From: JACRCT01 sp049841135
GTDB taxonomy: Bacteria > Myxococcota > Myxococcia > Myxococcales > UBA5297
Assembly: GCA_049841135.1 (NCBI GenBank)
Contig: JASGHK010000005.1
Span: 310,001-374,000, forward strand
Length of the DNA: 64,000 nt
Direction of reading: 5' to 3'
Part shown: positions 1 through 9,317 of the stretch, piece after piece
Position numbering within the stretch: the first letter of the stretch is position 1
How the letters are laid out: every line of letters begins with the position of its first letter
Program-made: the position numbers and the translations under genes
The notes under the pieces: model-generated
Told to the model about the DNA's origin: nothing
Databases searched by the model: none
What the model saw: only the letters and a program-made list of their open reading frames with translations

Positions 1-33
1 AGGCCCGCGCGCTCACGCTTGCGGCTCGGGCCG
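1..33. repeat. Dispersed repeat B, copy 1 (window edge)
   Basis: The first 33 bases match a repeat seen again near 6370, 6552 and 15844. Its core includes GCGCGCTCACGCTTGCGGCT flanked by GGCCC and GGGCC arms that can pair. Each copy lies just downstream of, or in the last codons of, a gene, which fits a mobile intergenic palindrome or a terminator-like element. It lies 33 bases past the stop of the minus-strand gene ending at 67. Confidence 0.6.
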
Positions 34-66
34 CTTCGGGCCCTCCTCCTGCTCGCTTTTCCCCAG

Positions 67-801
67 TCACTCCAGCGCGTCGCGCTGCTTCGTGCACTCC
101 TTGATCAGCTCGGACACGGTCAGGCTCGACCCGCCCACCCCGAACTTGCGGTCCTTCAGCTCGGGGTTGCGGTTCTGCAGGATGATCCCCGCGGGGATGC
201 ACTCCTTGAACTGCGCCAGCGCCTCCGCCTTCTTCTTCTCCTTCAGCAGCGCCAACGCCTTCTCGTACGCCTTCTTCGGCCCGTCCTCGAATCCGATGAG
301 ACCCTCGACCGCCTTCGCAGCCTGCTCGGTCTCCTTCCCCTTCGCGGCGCACGCGGCGATCACTTCCTTGGGCGTGCTCGGCGCGCCGTTGAGCAGCACG
401 GCGACGATCCCCAGCGCCTTGTTCTCCTCGATCATGCTCGCCCCGGTCCGCTCGCACGTCTGCAGGAGCGCGATGGCCTTGTCGTACTGCGCCTTCTTGG
501 CCCGCATCTCCTTCTGCCCCGCGGCAGCCTCGGCGGCGGCGCCGCCGGCCACCAGCGCCGACGCGGTCCTCTTGCGCAGCTCGGTCGACTGGCGGGCAAA
601 CTCCAGGTCCTTCTTGAGCTGGCCCATCTCGTCCTTGGTCTTCTCGGCGGCCTTGCCGTAGACGGCCTCGGTGTACTCGAGCTCCTGGCGCGACTCGAGC
701 GCGGCCTTCAGCTCCTCGACCGTCTTCGCCGCCGACTCGTAGTCTGCCTCGGTGGCGGTGGCGTTGCGCGTGGTCTGGATCTTGGCCTTGGCGCTCGCCA
801 T
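67..801 (-). CDS. C-terminal part of secreted helical-repeat protein (after frame change)
   Basis: This 244-codon frame continues the protein encoded upstream at 801..3754. The upstream frame is rich in Lys, Glu and Ala up to about 805, then turns Arg/Gly/Pro-rich, while this frame takes over with the same helical, Lys/Ala-rich composition. Total span 67..3754 is one base longer than a multiple of three, as expected for a single inserted base. The segment ends with a cysteine-containing region (Cys in TCERTG, AACAAKG, FKECIPAG and IKECTKQ) and a normal stop. The ATG at 801 could start a separate gene, but there is no intergenic gap and no clear ribosome binding site. I favour one gene with a frame change. 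Function unknown. Confidence 0.6.
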   Translation of the reverse strand: MASAKAKIQTTRNATATEADYESAAKTVEELKAALESRQELEYTEAVYGKAAEKTKDEMGQLKKDLEFARQSTELRKRTASALVAGGAAAEAAAGQKEMRAKKAQYDKAIALLQTCERTGASMIEENKALGIVAVLLNGAPSTPKEVIAACAAKGKETEQAAKAVEGLIGFEDGPKKAYEKALALLKEKKKAEALAQFKECIPAGIILQNRNPELKDRKFGVGGSSLTVSELIKECTKQRDALE

Positions 802-3754
802 CAGAATCCTTGAGCAGGGTGGCGCCGTCGCCGCCAGCGATGACGACCTTGCGGTCGGCGATCCGCTCGTTCATCTCGGCGACGCGCTTGCGCACCTCGC
901 CCTCGTAGAACGCGTAGTTCTTGTCCTTCTTGGCCAGCTCCACGCCGGCGTCCAGCGTCTCGATGATCTTCTTGAGCGCGTCCTCGGTGGCCTTCACGCC
1001 GTCCTTGTCGGCCTTGAAGAGCACGCCCATCAGCTGGGCCGCGGCCTTGCGCGCGTCCTCGACCTTGCCCTTCTGGGCCTCCACGTCCAGCTCGAGCCGG
1101 CGCTTGGCCGCCGCGGCCTTGCCGGTCTTGAGCAACGACCTGGACTCCTGCACCAGCACGGCGACGGAGGACGGCGGCTTGCCCAGGGGCTCGAGCGTCT
1201 TCTCGAGATCCACGAGGGCATCGGCGGCGGCCTTGAAGTCGGCGTCGGTGGGGGCGCGCCCGTCGAGCTTCATCAGCGCCTTCTGGACGGCGGTGCGCGG
1301 CTTGTCGAGGTTGGTCTCGATGCGGCGCTTCTCGGCGCTGGCCTTGGCGTCCCGGAGCGCCTGCCGGGCGTCGGCGATGGCGGCGGAGGCGTCCTTGTTG
1401 GCCTTGACCTCCTCCAGCGTCTTCTCCAGCACGGTGATGGCCGTGTTGGCCTCGGCGAAGTGGTCGTCGGTTGGGTTCTTGCCCTCGACGAAGCGCAGCG
1501 CCTTGGTGACGTCCTTCTGCGCGTTCTGCAAGGCGACCTCGGCCTTGCGCTTGGCCAAGGACTGCCGGGAGGTCTTCACCAGGCTCCTGGCCTCCATCAC
1601 CTTCTGGGCCACCGAGGGGTCCGGCTTCTCGATGGGGGTGACGATCTTCTCGACGGCATCGAGCGCCTTGGTGGCGGCCGCGAAGTCGGCGTCGGTGGGG
1701 ACCGGGGCCTTGGCCTCGACCTTCCACATGGCCTTGGTCGCGTCCTGCACCGGGCCGCCCAGGCTCACCTCGACGCGGCGCTTGGCGAGCGTCTGGCGGC
1801 CGGTCTTCACCAGGCTCTTGGCCTCCATCACCTTCTCGGCCACCGAGGGGTCCGGCTTCTGGATCGGCGCGACGATCGCCTCGACCTCGGCGAGCGCCTT
1901 GTCCGCGGCGTCGAAGTCGGCGTCGGTGGGCACCGGGCTCTTGGCGTCGACCTTCCACAGCGCCTTGGTCGCGGCCTGGACCGGGCCGCCCAGGCTCACC
2001 TCGACGCGACGCTTGTTCATCGACAGCCGGGCCACGCGCGCCAGCTCGCGGGCGTCGGCCAGGGCGAGCGCGGCGTCCCGGTTGTCCTTGTTGGAGTCGA
2101 TGGTCTTGTCGAGCACGGTGAGCGCGGTGTTGAGCTCGGCGAAGTGGTCGTCGCTGGGGCCCTTGCCCTCGACGGGCCGCAGCGCGGCGCTGACGGCCTT
2201 GCGGGCGGCCTCCAGGTCGACCTCGGCGCGGCGCTTGGCGATGGAGGCGCGGCCGGTCTTCACCAGGCTCTTGGCCTCCATCACCTTCTCGGCCACCGAG
2301 GGGTCCGGCTTCTGGATCGGCTCGACCACCTTCTCCACCGCGGCGATCGCCTTCTCGGCGGCCTCGAAGTCGGCGTCGGTCGGGGTCGGGCTCTTGGCCT
2401 CGACCTTCCACAGCGCCTTGGTCGCGGTCTGCACCGGCGCGCCCAGGCTCACCTCGACGCGGCGCTTGGAGACGGTCATCTGCGAGGTCCGCCACAGCTC
2501 GCGGGCGTCGGCGACCAGCTGCGCCACCGACGAGTCCGGCTTGCCGGCATCGTTGATGACCTTGTCCAGGTTGGCGAGCGCGCCGTTGCAGGCCTCGAAC
2601 TGGTCCTCGGACGGGGCCTTGGCCTCTACCTTGCGCACCGCCTGCGTCACCGCCGACTTGGCGATATCCAGGCCGCGGCGGAGCAGGTCGACCTCGACGT
2701 CGACCAGCGTCTTCTTCACCGTCTCGAGGTAGTTGGCGAAGGGCTGGCTGCGCGCGGCCTGGGGAGCGTACTTGTCGACCATCTTGCGCACCACGATGGC
2801 GGCGGTGCGCGCCTCGGCGATCTGGTCCTCGCCGGCGCCCTTGCCCCTGAGCGCCTTGCCGGCGGACGTCAGCTCCTTGTACGCGGGCTCGATCTCTGCC
2901 TTGAGCCGCTCGACGCCGACCTCGGCGAAGAGGTCGTCGATCTTCTTGCGCGAGGCGGCCAGCTCGGCGCGGGCCTTGTCGGACTCGGCCTTGTAGCTCC
3001 GGTCTTTGGGCTCGATGAACTTGCCCTCGTCCAGCCGCCGGTTCAGGTCGCCCCAGGCCTTCTCGGCGGCTTCGAACTGGGTGTCCGTCGAGCTCTTGTT
3101 GAGCGCGCCGACCGCCGAGCCGAGCGACTTGCGATCCTGCTCGAGCAGGCCGCGCTGCTTGTCGGCGGAGAGCGCGACCAGCCTGTCGTCGACGGCCTTC
3201 TCGTGGCGGCCGATGGCGGCGTCGGTCTCGGCGATGAACGCAGCGAACTTGTCGTCCTGCTTGGTAAATTCGCGCGCGACGTCGACGACCTTCTTGAGCG
3301 CGGCGATGGCGGCGCGGGCGTCATCGAACGCGGCGCCCGGTTCCTTCACCGACTCGAGCGCCTTGACCTTGTCCGCGAGCGACTTGGCCTGCGCTTCGAT
3401 GGTCCGGCGCTTCTCGAAGATGTGCACCTTGGCGCGCCGCTGGTCGATGTACTCGCGCTGCGTTCGCATCTCCTTGCGCGCGGCGAGCACCGCCTTGGCG
3501 TAGTCGAGGTCGTCGGCCTCGAACTTGGCGCCGGCGTCGATGGCTTCCTTGAGCGCGGTGACGGCGCTGGGCGCGGCGTCGAGGTCCGCGGTGCTCGGCG
3601 GGTCCTTGTCGATGAGCTGGACGGCCTGGGTCAGGTTGCCGCGCGCGGCTTCGAGCGCCTTCTTGGCGTCGGCGAGGGAGGCGGGTGCGGCGGCGCGAGC
3701 CTGCAGGGCGGTAGACAGCACCAGGGCGACGGTCAGTGCAGAGGTCGGTCTCAT
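801..3754 (-). CDS. Secreted protein with tandem helical repeats, function unknown
   Basis: Starts at ATG 3754 with a classic signal peptide (MRPTSALTVALVLSTALQA then an Ala-rich cleavage region), so it is exported. The roughly 980 codons that follow are Ala/Lys/Glu/Asp-rich and predicted almost wholly helical. Between about 1100 and 2480 the protein is built of about 75-residue units of two kinds. Units with KRRVEVSLG, TDADF and KPDPSVAEKVMEAKSLVKT occur four times, and units with EGK, DDHFAE and ADAR occur twice. In this frame there is no stop before the window edge, but coding character is lost near 805, where the frame at 67..801 takes over. I do not recognise a family; a periplasmic or surface coiled-coil/helical scaffold is the most that can be said. 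Confidence 0.7.
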
Positions 3755-3885
3755 GGGTGCCGATGCTAGCACCGGGCGCGCAGTTCACCCCCTGCTTGTG
3801 TGAGCCGCCAGAGCCGATCGTTCAGGTGTTGCAGGCAGGCCACACCCCTTCGGCTAGCATGCACGGACTCCAAGCGAGGTGCCCC

Positions 3886-4668
3886 GTGGACGACACGCTC
3901 CTGACAGCCCACCAGACCGAGATCGCCAGGCGGGTGCTCGCCGAGGAGGGCGCCCGGCGCACGCACGTGGTGGTCTCGCTCTCGGGCGCCCACGCCTACG
4001 GCTTCCCCTCGCCGGACAGCGACCTCGACCTCAAGGCGGTCCACGCCGAGAAGCCTGCGCGCCTCTTGGGGCTGCGGCCGCCGGACTCGAACGCGTCGCG
4101 GATGGAGGTGATCGAGGGCGTCGAGATCGACTACTCGTCCAACGAGCTGGGGCCGGTGCTCTCCGCGCTGCTCGCCGGCAACGGGAACTACTTCGAGCGC
4201 TTCCTGGGCGCGCAGACATTCGCCGCCGGGCCGGGGTTCGAGGAGCTGCGCGTGCTGGCCAAGGCCGCGCTCTCGAAGAAGGTGCACCGGCACTACTCGG
4301 GCTTCGCCCGCGGGCAGCTGCGCGAGTGGGAGAAGAGCGGGTTCAAGAGCGCCAAGAAGCTGCTCTACGTGCTGCGCACCGCGCTCACCGGGACGCACCT
4401 GCTCCTGACCGGCGAAATGCAGATCGACGTCACGCAGCTGGTCGACCGCTATGGCTTCGGGCAGGCGCGCGAGCTGGTCGAGGCCAAGAAGCGCGGGGAG
4501 AAGTCCGAGCTCGAGTCCACGGTCTCCGAGCGGTGGAAGGCCTCGCTCGATGCCGCCTTCCAGGGGCTGGACCAGGCGCTGGCCCGGTCCGTCCTGCCGG
4601 AGGAGTGCCCGAACGCGGACGCGCTGGACGACTGGCTGGTGCGGTTCAGGATTACCTCGCTGACTTGA
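3886..4668 (+). CDS. Predicted nucleotidyltransferase (pol-beta superfamily, YcgL/COG3541-like)
   Basis: Residues about 25-50 carry the nucleotidyltransferase signature: SLSGAHAYGFPSPDSDLDLK, with the Ser/Gly loop followed by the D-x-D metal-binding pair. The rest (conserved helices around KVHRHYSGFARGQLREW and the LLYVLRTALTG segment) matches the stand-alone predicted nucleotidyltransferases of the COG3541 type. GTG at 3886 is chosen because GAGG at 3876-3879 sits seven bases upstream; ATG at 3859 is an in-frame alternative without such a site. Length, 260 residues, is normal for the group. The substrate is unknown. It stands alone, divergent from the helical-repeat gene. Confidence 0.75.
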   Translation: MDDTLLTAHQTEIARRVLAEEGARRTHVVVSLSGAHAYGFPSPDSDLDLKAVHAEKPARLLGLRPPDSNASRMEVIEGVEIDYSSNELGPVLSALLAGNGNYFERFLGAQTFAAGPGFEELRVLAKAALSKKVHRHYSGFARGQLREWEKSGFKSAKKLLYVLRTALTGTHLLLTGEMQIDVTQLVDRYGFGQARELVEAKKRGEKSELESTVSERWKASLDAAFQGLDQALARSVLPEECPNADALDDWLVRFRITSLT

Positions 4669-4688
4669 TGAACCGAAGCGCGCTGGTG

Positions 4689-4992
4689 GGGTGTGAGCCC
4701 GGCTTCCACGCCGGGGGCACCTTGGCTGACTTGGTCACCTGAAGCGCGCTGGTGGGTGTGGCCCGGGTGTGGGCCCGGCTTCCACGCGCTTCCACGCCGG
4801 GGACACCTTTGCTGACTTGGTCACCTGAAGCGCGCTGGTGGGTGTGGAGCTGGGCACTACCCGCCAGCGCGCCTCAGATTCCACCGATGTTCGGGATGGC
4901 CCCGGCGTGGAAGCCGGGCCCACACCCACGGGCGCGCCTCAGATTCTATCGATGCTCGGGATGCCCCCGGCGTGGAAGCCGGGCACTACCAA
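4689..4992. repeat. Array A of REP-like palindromic repeats
   Basis: Four copies of an intergenic palindrome whose core is CCCGGCTTCCACGCCGGG, two in one orientation (about 4691 and 4767) and two inverted (about 4901 and 4965). Each is followed or preceded by conserved flanks such as AAGCGCGCTGGTGGGTGTG or GCGCGCCTCAGAT. The same family recurs at 8886-9228, 11699-11750 and, degenerate, 18226-18497. The layout (direct then inverted copies) is like the bacterial interspersed mosaic elements built from REP sequences. Confidence 0.8.
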
Positions 4993-5352
4993 CGGGCGCG
5001 CCTCTGATGTTCGGTTTCGCGAGGGTGAGACCGGCAGAACCGCACCTCGTCCTCGAACGGGAGCACGCCCTCGTCCAGCGCCCAGTCCACGACCGCCAGG
5101 AACGCGGGCTGATCGCCTTGCCGCCAGGTGAGCCAGGGCTCGTCGTCCAACGCCTCCACACGCCAGTCGGGCAGGGGCCTCGCGGCGAGCTCGGCGTCGA
5201 CCTCGGCCTCCAGCTCGTCGAGCTCCTCGCCGAGCAGCGGCCGCTCGTGCAGCCGGTCCTCGAATCCGCTCGCGCTCCTGCATCCTCGCGTCCAGCGCGG
5301 CCGCGATCCTCTCCGTCGTCTGCTCGAACCAACGAGCCTCTTCGCAATCCAC
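4986..5352 (-). pseudogene. Small hypothetical gene with a frame change
   Basis: From ATG 5352 the first 25 or so codons (MDCEEARWFEQTTERIAAAL) look coding. Near 5275 coding character moves to another frame, reading REDRLHERPLLGEELDELE and later DWRVEALDDEPWLTWRQGDQ, and ends at TAG 4988-4986. The span is one base over a multiple of three. The product would be about 121 acidic residues with several Trp. No family recognised. The stop lies inside one of the palindromic repeats, so the repeat has altered or forms the C-terminus. It may be an intact gene with a sequence error. Confidence 0.45.
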
Positions 5353-5459
5353 CGTGCGCCTCCTGTTGCTGCAGCGCCGGCACTCTAGCGAGCGGGGCTG
5401 ACATCGCCGGGCAAAGAGAGTGCGGAAGAGCGACGGGGCCGGAGCTATTCTTCCGCCCC

Positions 5460-6314
5460 GTGACGACGAACACCGCCCCAGAGAAGCGAGCGACCCGAAT
5501 CCCCCGGCGCTTCGAGCGCAATGCCCGGCTGTTCGGCCCCGAGGCCGTCGAGCGGCTGTCGAACGCTCACGTCACCGTCTTCGGGCTGGGCGGCGTCGGC
5601 TCCTGGGCCGCCGAGGGGCTGGCGCGCGCTGGCATTGGACGCCTGACGCTCGTCGACTTCGACCGCGTGTGCATCACCAACGTCAACCGGCAGCTGCCTG
5701 CCACGCAGCTGTCGGTGGGCGCGTTCAAGGCCGAGGTGCTCGCCGAGCGGATGCGGCAGATCAACCCCGAGGCCCAGGTCGTCGCGTTCAAGGAGTTCTA
5801 CCGGGCCGAGACCTCCGAGCTGCTCCTGCCCGCCACCGGCGTGGACTTCGTCGTCGACGCCGTGGACAACGTGAAGGCCAAGCTGCATCTGCTCGCTCGC
5901 TGCCTGGAGCTGAAGATCCCCGTCATCTCGTCCATGGGCGCCGGCGGACGGATGGACCCGTCGCGGATCCGCGTGTCCGATCTCTACGAGTCGCACACCG
6001 ACCAGTTCGCCAAGGACGTCCGCAAGTTCTTGCGCATCAAGCACGGCATCCCAGCCACGCAGCAGCTGACCGGCATCCTCGCGGTCTGGTCCACCGAGCG
6101 GCCGCGCGATCCCATCGAGGCCGAGGGCGAGGGCTGCGGGTTCAACTGTGTCTGTCCCGGCGGCGAGAACGACTTCCACTCGTGCGAGAAGCGCCGGCAG
6201 ATCAACGGGACTGCCGCGTTCGTCACCAGCGTGTTCGGGATGATGGCCGCCGGCGAGGTCGTCCGGCGGAATCGCTGGGGTGTGACGCGCGGCGCTTCGT
6301 CCGCGCTTGTTTGA
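5460..6314 (+). CDS. tcdA: tRNA threonylcarbamoyladenosine dehydratase (ThiF/E1-like)
   Basis: An E1-like ATP-dependent enzyme that cyclises t6A37 in ANN-decoding tRNAs. After a short basic N-terminus, the Rossmann nucleotide-binding motif GLGGVGSWAAEGLARAGIG is followed by LVDFDRVCITNVNRQ, the Asp/Asn/Arg set that binds ATP in this family. Further on come DAVDNVKAK, SSMGAGGRMDPSRI and a cysteine segment (CVCPGG...HSCEKRRQINGT), then FVTSVFGMMAA, all typical of TcdA/CsdL rather than ThiF or MoeB. Length 284 residues fits. GTG at 5460 is chosen because conserved sequence begins soon after it (RFERNARLFG); the open frame upstream runs through repeats and is not coding. Confidence 0.9.
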   Translation: MTTNTAPEKRATRIPRRFERNARLFGPEAVERLSNAHVTVFGLGGVGSWAAEGLARAGIGRLTLVDFDRVCITNVNRQLPATQLSVGAFKAEVLAERMRQINPEAQVVAFKEFYRAETSELLLPATGVDFVVDAVDNVKAKLHLLARCLELKIPVISSMGAGGRMDPSRIRVSDLYESHTDQFAKDVRKFLRIKHGIPATQQLTGILAVWSTERPRDPIEAEGEGCGFNCVCPGGENDFHSCEKRRQINGTAAFVTSVFGMMAAGEVVRRNRWGVTRGASSALV

Positions 6315-6324
6315 GAGGCGAAGG

Positions 6325-6590
6325 AGGCCGTGCTCGACTCGGGCCACTTCACTGCACGGGGCCCAACCATCCCCGCGCGCTCACGCTTGCGGCTCGGGTT
6401 GCGCCTGGGCTGCTAAAGATATGTCAGCGCTCATCAACATGGAGCGGCGCGTTCTTGTGGTCCGTGGCGAGAGCCGTGCTCGACTTGGACCACTTTCTTG
6501 GTGAGCGTCCTTGTCGTGCTCGACTTGGACCACTTCACTGCGCAGGGCTGTAGGAGGCCCGCGCGCTCACGCTTGCGGCTCGGGCCTCTC
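6325..6590. repeat. Dispersed repeat B, cluster between tcdA and rarD
   Basis: Contains three copies of a module reading roughly TGCTCGACTTGGACCACTT(C) (about 6331, 6476 and 6513) and two copies of the GCGCGCTCACGCTTGCGGCT palindrome (about 6373 and 6557). The copies are partial and in direct orientation, as in a decaying array. The right-hand copy extends into the last codons of rarD and supplies its C-terminal Glu-Pro-Gln-Ala residues. Confidence 0.65.
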
Positions 6591-7511
6591 TGCCCGCGCC
6601 ACCGAGTTGGCCCGCCGGATCGCGTCCACGCTGTACAGCAGCAGCCCGGCCCAGATGAACGCGAACGCTACCGCGTGCGCCTTGGTGAATAGCTCGCCGT
6701 AGAGCAACACGCCCGCCGCGAGCTGGCAGGTCGGCGAGACGTACTGGATCAGCCCCACCGTCGACAGCCGCAGCCGCTGCGCGCCGTGCCCGAACAGCAG
6801 CAGCGGCAACGCGGTCATCACCCCGGCGAACGCCAGCAGCAGGAAGAAGCCGACGCCGTTCGCCAGAGTCGCCGCTTCTCCTCTCGCTGCGAGCCACCCC
6901 AGGTAGCCCAGCGCCAGCGGCAGCAGCAGCGCCGTCTCGGCCAGCAGCCCCACCAGCGGGTCGATGCTCGCCTTCTTCCGCAGCAGCCCATAGAGCCCGA
7001 ACTGCACCGGCAGCACCAACGAGAGCCACGGCAACTTGCCGAAGCTCCACACGAAGCTCGCGACGCCTGCACACGCCAGCCCGATGGCCACGCCCTGCGC
7101 CCGCGTGAAACGCTCGCTCAGGAAGAGCGCACCCAGCGCGACGTTCACCAGCGGGTTGATGAAGTAGCCCAGGCTGGAGTCGACGATGTGCCCGGCGTTC
7201 ACCGCCCAGATGTAGAGCAGCCAGTTGCCGGAGATGAGCAGCGAGGTGATGAAGAGCAACACCCACCGGCGCGGCCCGCCCAACGCCTCGCGGACCTCCG
7301 CGCGACTGCGCGTCGCCGCGACCACCGCCAGCAGCAGCACCACGGACCAGACCACGCGGTGCGAGAGGATCTCCAGCGCCCCTGCCCGCCCCACCGACTT
7401 GAAGTAGATGGGCGCGAACCCCCACATCACGAACGCGCCCAGCGTCGCTGCCACGCCCTGGGCGCGGGTCTTTGCAGCGGATTCGACCGTCTTGGGCTGG
7501 GCTGGACTCAC
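6567..7511 (-). CDS. rarD: EamA-family permease, RarD type
   Basis: A 314-residue inner-membrane protein with about ten predicted transmembrane helices. Characteristic RarD/EamA features are the N-terminal GAFVMWGFAPIYFK, the LSHRVVWS segment, NWLLYIWAVNAGH, SLGYFINPLVNV and, near the C-terminus, STVGLIQYVSPTCQL. These proteins are drug/metabolite-superfamily exporters; RarD was linked to chloramphenicol sensitivity but its substrate is not settled. Transcribed toward tcdA; the convergent gap is filled by repeat B, whose last copy overlaps the 3' end of this gene. Confidence 0.9.
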   Translation of the reverse strand: MSPAQPKTVESAAKTRAQGVAATLGAFVMWGFAPIYFKSVGRAGALEILSHRVVWSVVLLLAVVAATRSRAEVREALGGPRRWVLLFITSLLISGNWLLYIWAVNAGHIVDSSLGYFINPLVNVALGALFLSERFTRAQGVAIGLACAGVASFVWSFGKLPWLSLVLPVQFGLYGLLRKKASIDPLVGLLAETALLLPLALGYLGWLAARGEAATLANGVGFFLLLAFAGVMTALPLLLFGHGAQRLRLSTVGLIQYVSPTCQLAAGVLLYGELFTKAHAVAFAFIWAGLLLYSVDAIRRANSVARAERPEPQA

Positions 7512-7611
7512 GGGCTGGGATGGGTCGAGAGTGGGCGCAATTCGCTCGGCACCATCACCAATCGACCGTCGTCTCGCAACTCACCTCTCCCGACGCAGCT
7601 GGGGGCCTCCC

Positions 7612-8292
7612 ATGTTCGACCTCGCCCGCTATTTCGAGATGGGCGGCTGGATGATGTACCCGCTGGTGCTCGTCCTCATGCTCGCCTTGCCGTCGTCGCT
7701 CGGCCTGCCCATCGCCAGCTACGTCGTCGGCAAGCCCAAGCTCGCCTTCCTCTTCTCCATGGTCCTCGCCGGCCTGGGCCTCGCCGCAGCCGGCCTGGGC
7801 GCGCTCGGCCGGGGGCTCGGCATGCGGAACGTCGAGCAGGCGATCGCCATGGTGAAGCCGGTAGACGCGGCGGTCATCCTCACGGTCGGCCGTGGCGAAT
7901 CGCGCGCCTGCCTGGCCTTCGGGCTGGCGGTGGCGGTCCTTCCCCTGGCAGCCGCGGGCGTCGCGCTCGGCAGGGCGGCCGGAGCCAGGGTCTCGGCGGT
8001 GGCGGCCGCCGGCGGGCTCGCGCTGGGGGCAGGCCTCGCAGCGCTCATGGGCGTGCTCTCCGTCGGGCAGTTCGCCCTCGTCAACCTGGAGACCTCCATC
8101 GGGATCGACGACGCCCGTCAGCTGCCGGCGATCGCCGCGGAGAGCGCGAGGCTCAGCTCGTCCCACCTGGCGGCGGCCGCCGGAGTCGGCCTACCGCTCG
8201 CCGCCGTCGGAGCGATGCTCCTCGTCGTGGCGGCCCGCCGAGCCAAGCAGGCCGCCAGCTCCGGAGCTGGTAGCATCCAGGCTTCGCGCTGA
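7612..8292 (+). CDS. Small integral membrane protein, function unknown
   Basis: Starts at ATG 7612 shortly after a GGGGG stretch. The 226 residues hold about five predicted transmembrane segments: MMYPLVLVLMLALPSSLGL near residue 15, then segments around 45-65, 95-115, 125-150 and a last one near 190-210. The C-terminus is basic (RRAKQAAS). The opening 'membrane-face' stretch (MGGWMMYPLVLV) is reminiscent of ExbB/TolQ/MotA-type proteins, but the later conserved motifs of that family are not evident, so I do not assign it. It is followed 19 bases later by another small membrane protein, probably in one transcript. Confidence 0.7.
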   Translation: MFDLARYFEMGGWMMYPLVLVLMLALPSSLGLPIASYVVGKPKLAFLFSMVLAGLGLAAAGLGALGRGLGMRNVEQAIAMVKPVDAAVILTVGRGESRACLAFGLAVAVLPLAAAGVALGRAAGARVSAVAAAGGLALGAGLAALMGVLSVGQFALVNLETSIGIDDARQLPAIAAESARLSSSHLAAAAGVGLPLAAVGAMLLVVAARRAKQAASSGAGSIQASR

Positions 8293-8311
8293 CGGACTCA
8301 GGAGGTCTCGA

Positions 8312-8884
8312 ATGCACAGCTACGATGCCTGGGCCATCGCGCTGATCGTCGTGGCGTTCGCGGCGGTCCCGCCGTCACTCGTGCTGCCGTGGATCAGCAT
8401 CTTCGCCGCCAAGCCCCGCACCTCGATCATCTTCGCGGCGTACACGGGCATCGCCGGCTTCCTGGCGCTGGGAATCGCGCAGCTCGGCCGCATGGTCGTC
8501 GGGACCGCGCACCAGTCCGACTACCACGGCGTGCTGGTGTTCGCGCTGGCCATCGCCATCCCCACCTTCGGCGCGGCCTGCGTGATGCTGGGCCGGTCCT
8601 TCACCGAGAAGCGGGTGTGGAAGGTCATCGGCAGCGCCGCGCTGCTCGGGCTCGGCGCCGACGCGGCGCTCTTCTGCCTGGCCATCCACCAGTTCATCCT
8701 CGCGGACCGCTACCGCAGCGGCAGTGAGGCGGGCTGGATCTTCGGCGCCCTCTTCGGCGGCATTCCGGTGGCCCTCGTCGGCTTCGTCCTGCTGGTCCGG
8801 ACCTCCGGCAAGGCGGCCCAGGCAGCGCCCATCACCACGGCTTCTGTAGAGCCGCCTTCGGCAGCGCCGGGGTCATCTTCCTGA
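8312..8884 (+). CDS. Small integral membrane protein, function unknown
   Basis: ATG 8312 follows a strong GGAGG at 8301-8305 with a six-base spacer. The 190-residue product has five predicted transmembrane segments (residues about 5-25, 32-52, 68-88, 103-125 and 145-167) and a low-complexity Ala/Pro/Ser tail. It sits 19 bases after a membrane protein of similar size and architecture, suggesting co-transcription and perhaps joint function or ancient duplication. No recognisable catalytic motif. Confidence 0.75.
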   Translation: MHSYDAWAIALIVVAFAAVPPSLVLPWISIFAAKPRTSIIFAAYTGIAGFLALGIAQLGRMVVGTAHQSDYHGVLVFALAIAIPTFGAACVMLGRSFTEKRVWKVIGSAALLGLGADAALFCLAIHQFILADRYRSGSEAGWIFGALFGGIPVALVGFVLLVRTSGKAAQAAPITTASVEPPSAAPGSSS

Positions 8885-8885
8885 A

Positions 8886-9228
8886 AGTGAAGGGTGTGGG
8901 CCCGGCTTCCACGCCGGGGTCATCTTCCTGGAAGTGAGCGCCTTAGGCGCTGGGTGTGGGCCCGGCTTCCACGCCGGGGTCATCTTTCTGGAAGTGAGCG
9001 TCTTAGGCGCGCCGGGTGTAAGCCCGGCTTCCGCGTGGAAGCCGGGCACTACCCACCACGCGCCTCAGATCTCACGGACGTTCGGGATATCCCCGGCGTG
9101 GAAGCCGGGCCCACACCCAGCGCGCCTCAGATCTCACGGACGTTCGGGATGTCCCCGGCGTGGAAGCCGGGCCCACACCCAGCGCCTCAGATCTCACGGA
9201 CGTTCGGGATGTCCCCGGCGTGGAAGCC
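8886..9228. repeat. Array B of REP-like palindromic repeats
   Basis: Three direct copies of the CCCGGCTTCCACGCCGGG palindrome followed by TCATCTTCCTGGAAGTGAGCG spacers (from about 8894, 8955 and 9016), then at least three inverted copies in a near-exact 62-bp tandem unit containing CTCACGGACGTTCGGGAT (from about 9063). The array is cut at 9228: the last copy ends in GGCGTGGAAGCC, the insertion sequence follows, and the palindrome resumes at 11699. Confidence 0.85.
9217..9228. repeat. Target-site duplication, left copy
   Basis: GGCGTGGAAGCC, identical to 11699-11710 on the other side of the IS4-type element. Joining the flanks through one copy restores a normal REP-like palindrome (cgtggaagccgggcccacac), which supports insertion there. 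Confidence 0.85.
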
Positions 9229-9317
9229 TCTTGATTCATCACATCTAGGGACGCCGCCGCGGCGCGCACCTCAGATTTCGCTGGCGTCACAAACAGCCGT
9301 GTGCCATACGGTGGGGG

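Noticed and set aside
801..2495. 564-codon minus-strand frame rich in Arg/Gly/Pro
   Set aside because: Out-of-frame reading of the same gene. The real frame, which has no stop before the window edge, reads KRRVEVSLG-type repeats.
752..3769. 1,005-codon open frame on the plus strand, rich in Leu/Gly/His/Arg
   Set aside because: It is the antisense shadow of the helical-repeat gene; composition is that of a reverse frame in GC-rich DNA, and the minus strand has a signal peptide and repeats.
4752..5459. In-frame upstream extension of tcdA (adding 236 codons)
   Set aside because: The extension is made of palindromic repeats and overlaps a minus-strand small gene; TcdA family proteins start near the GTG at 5460.
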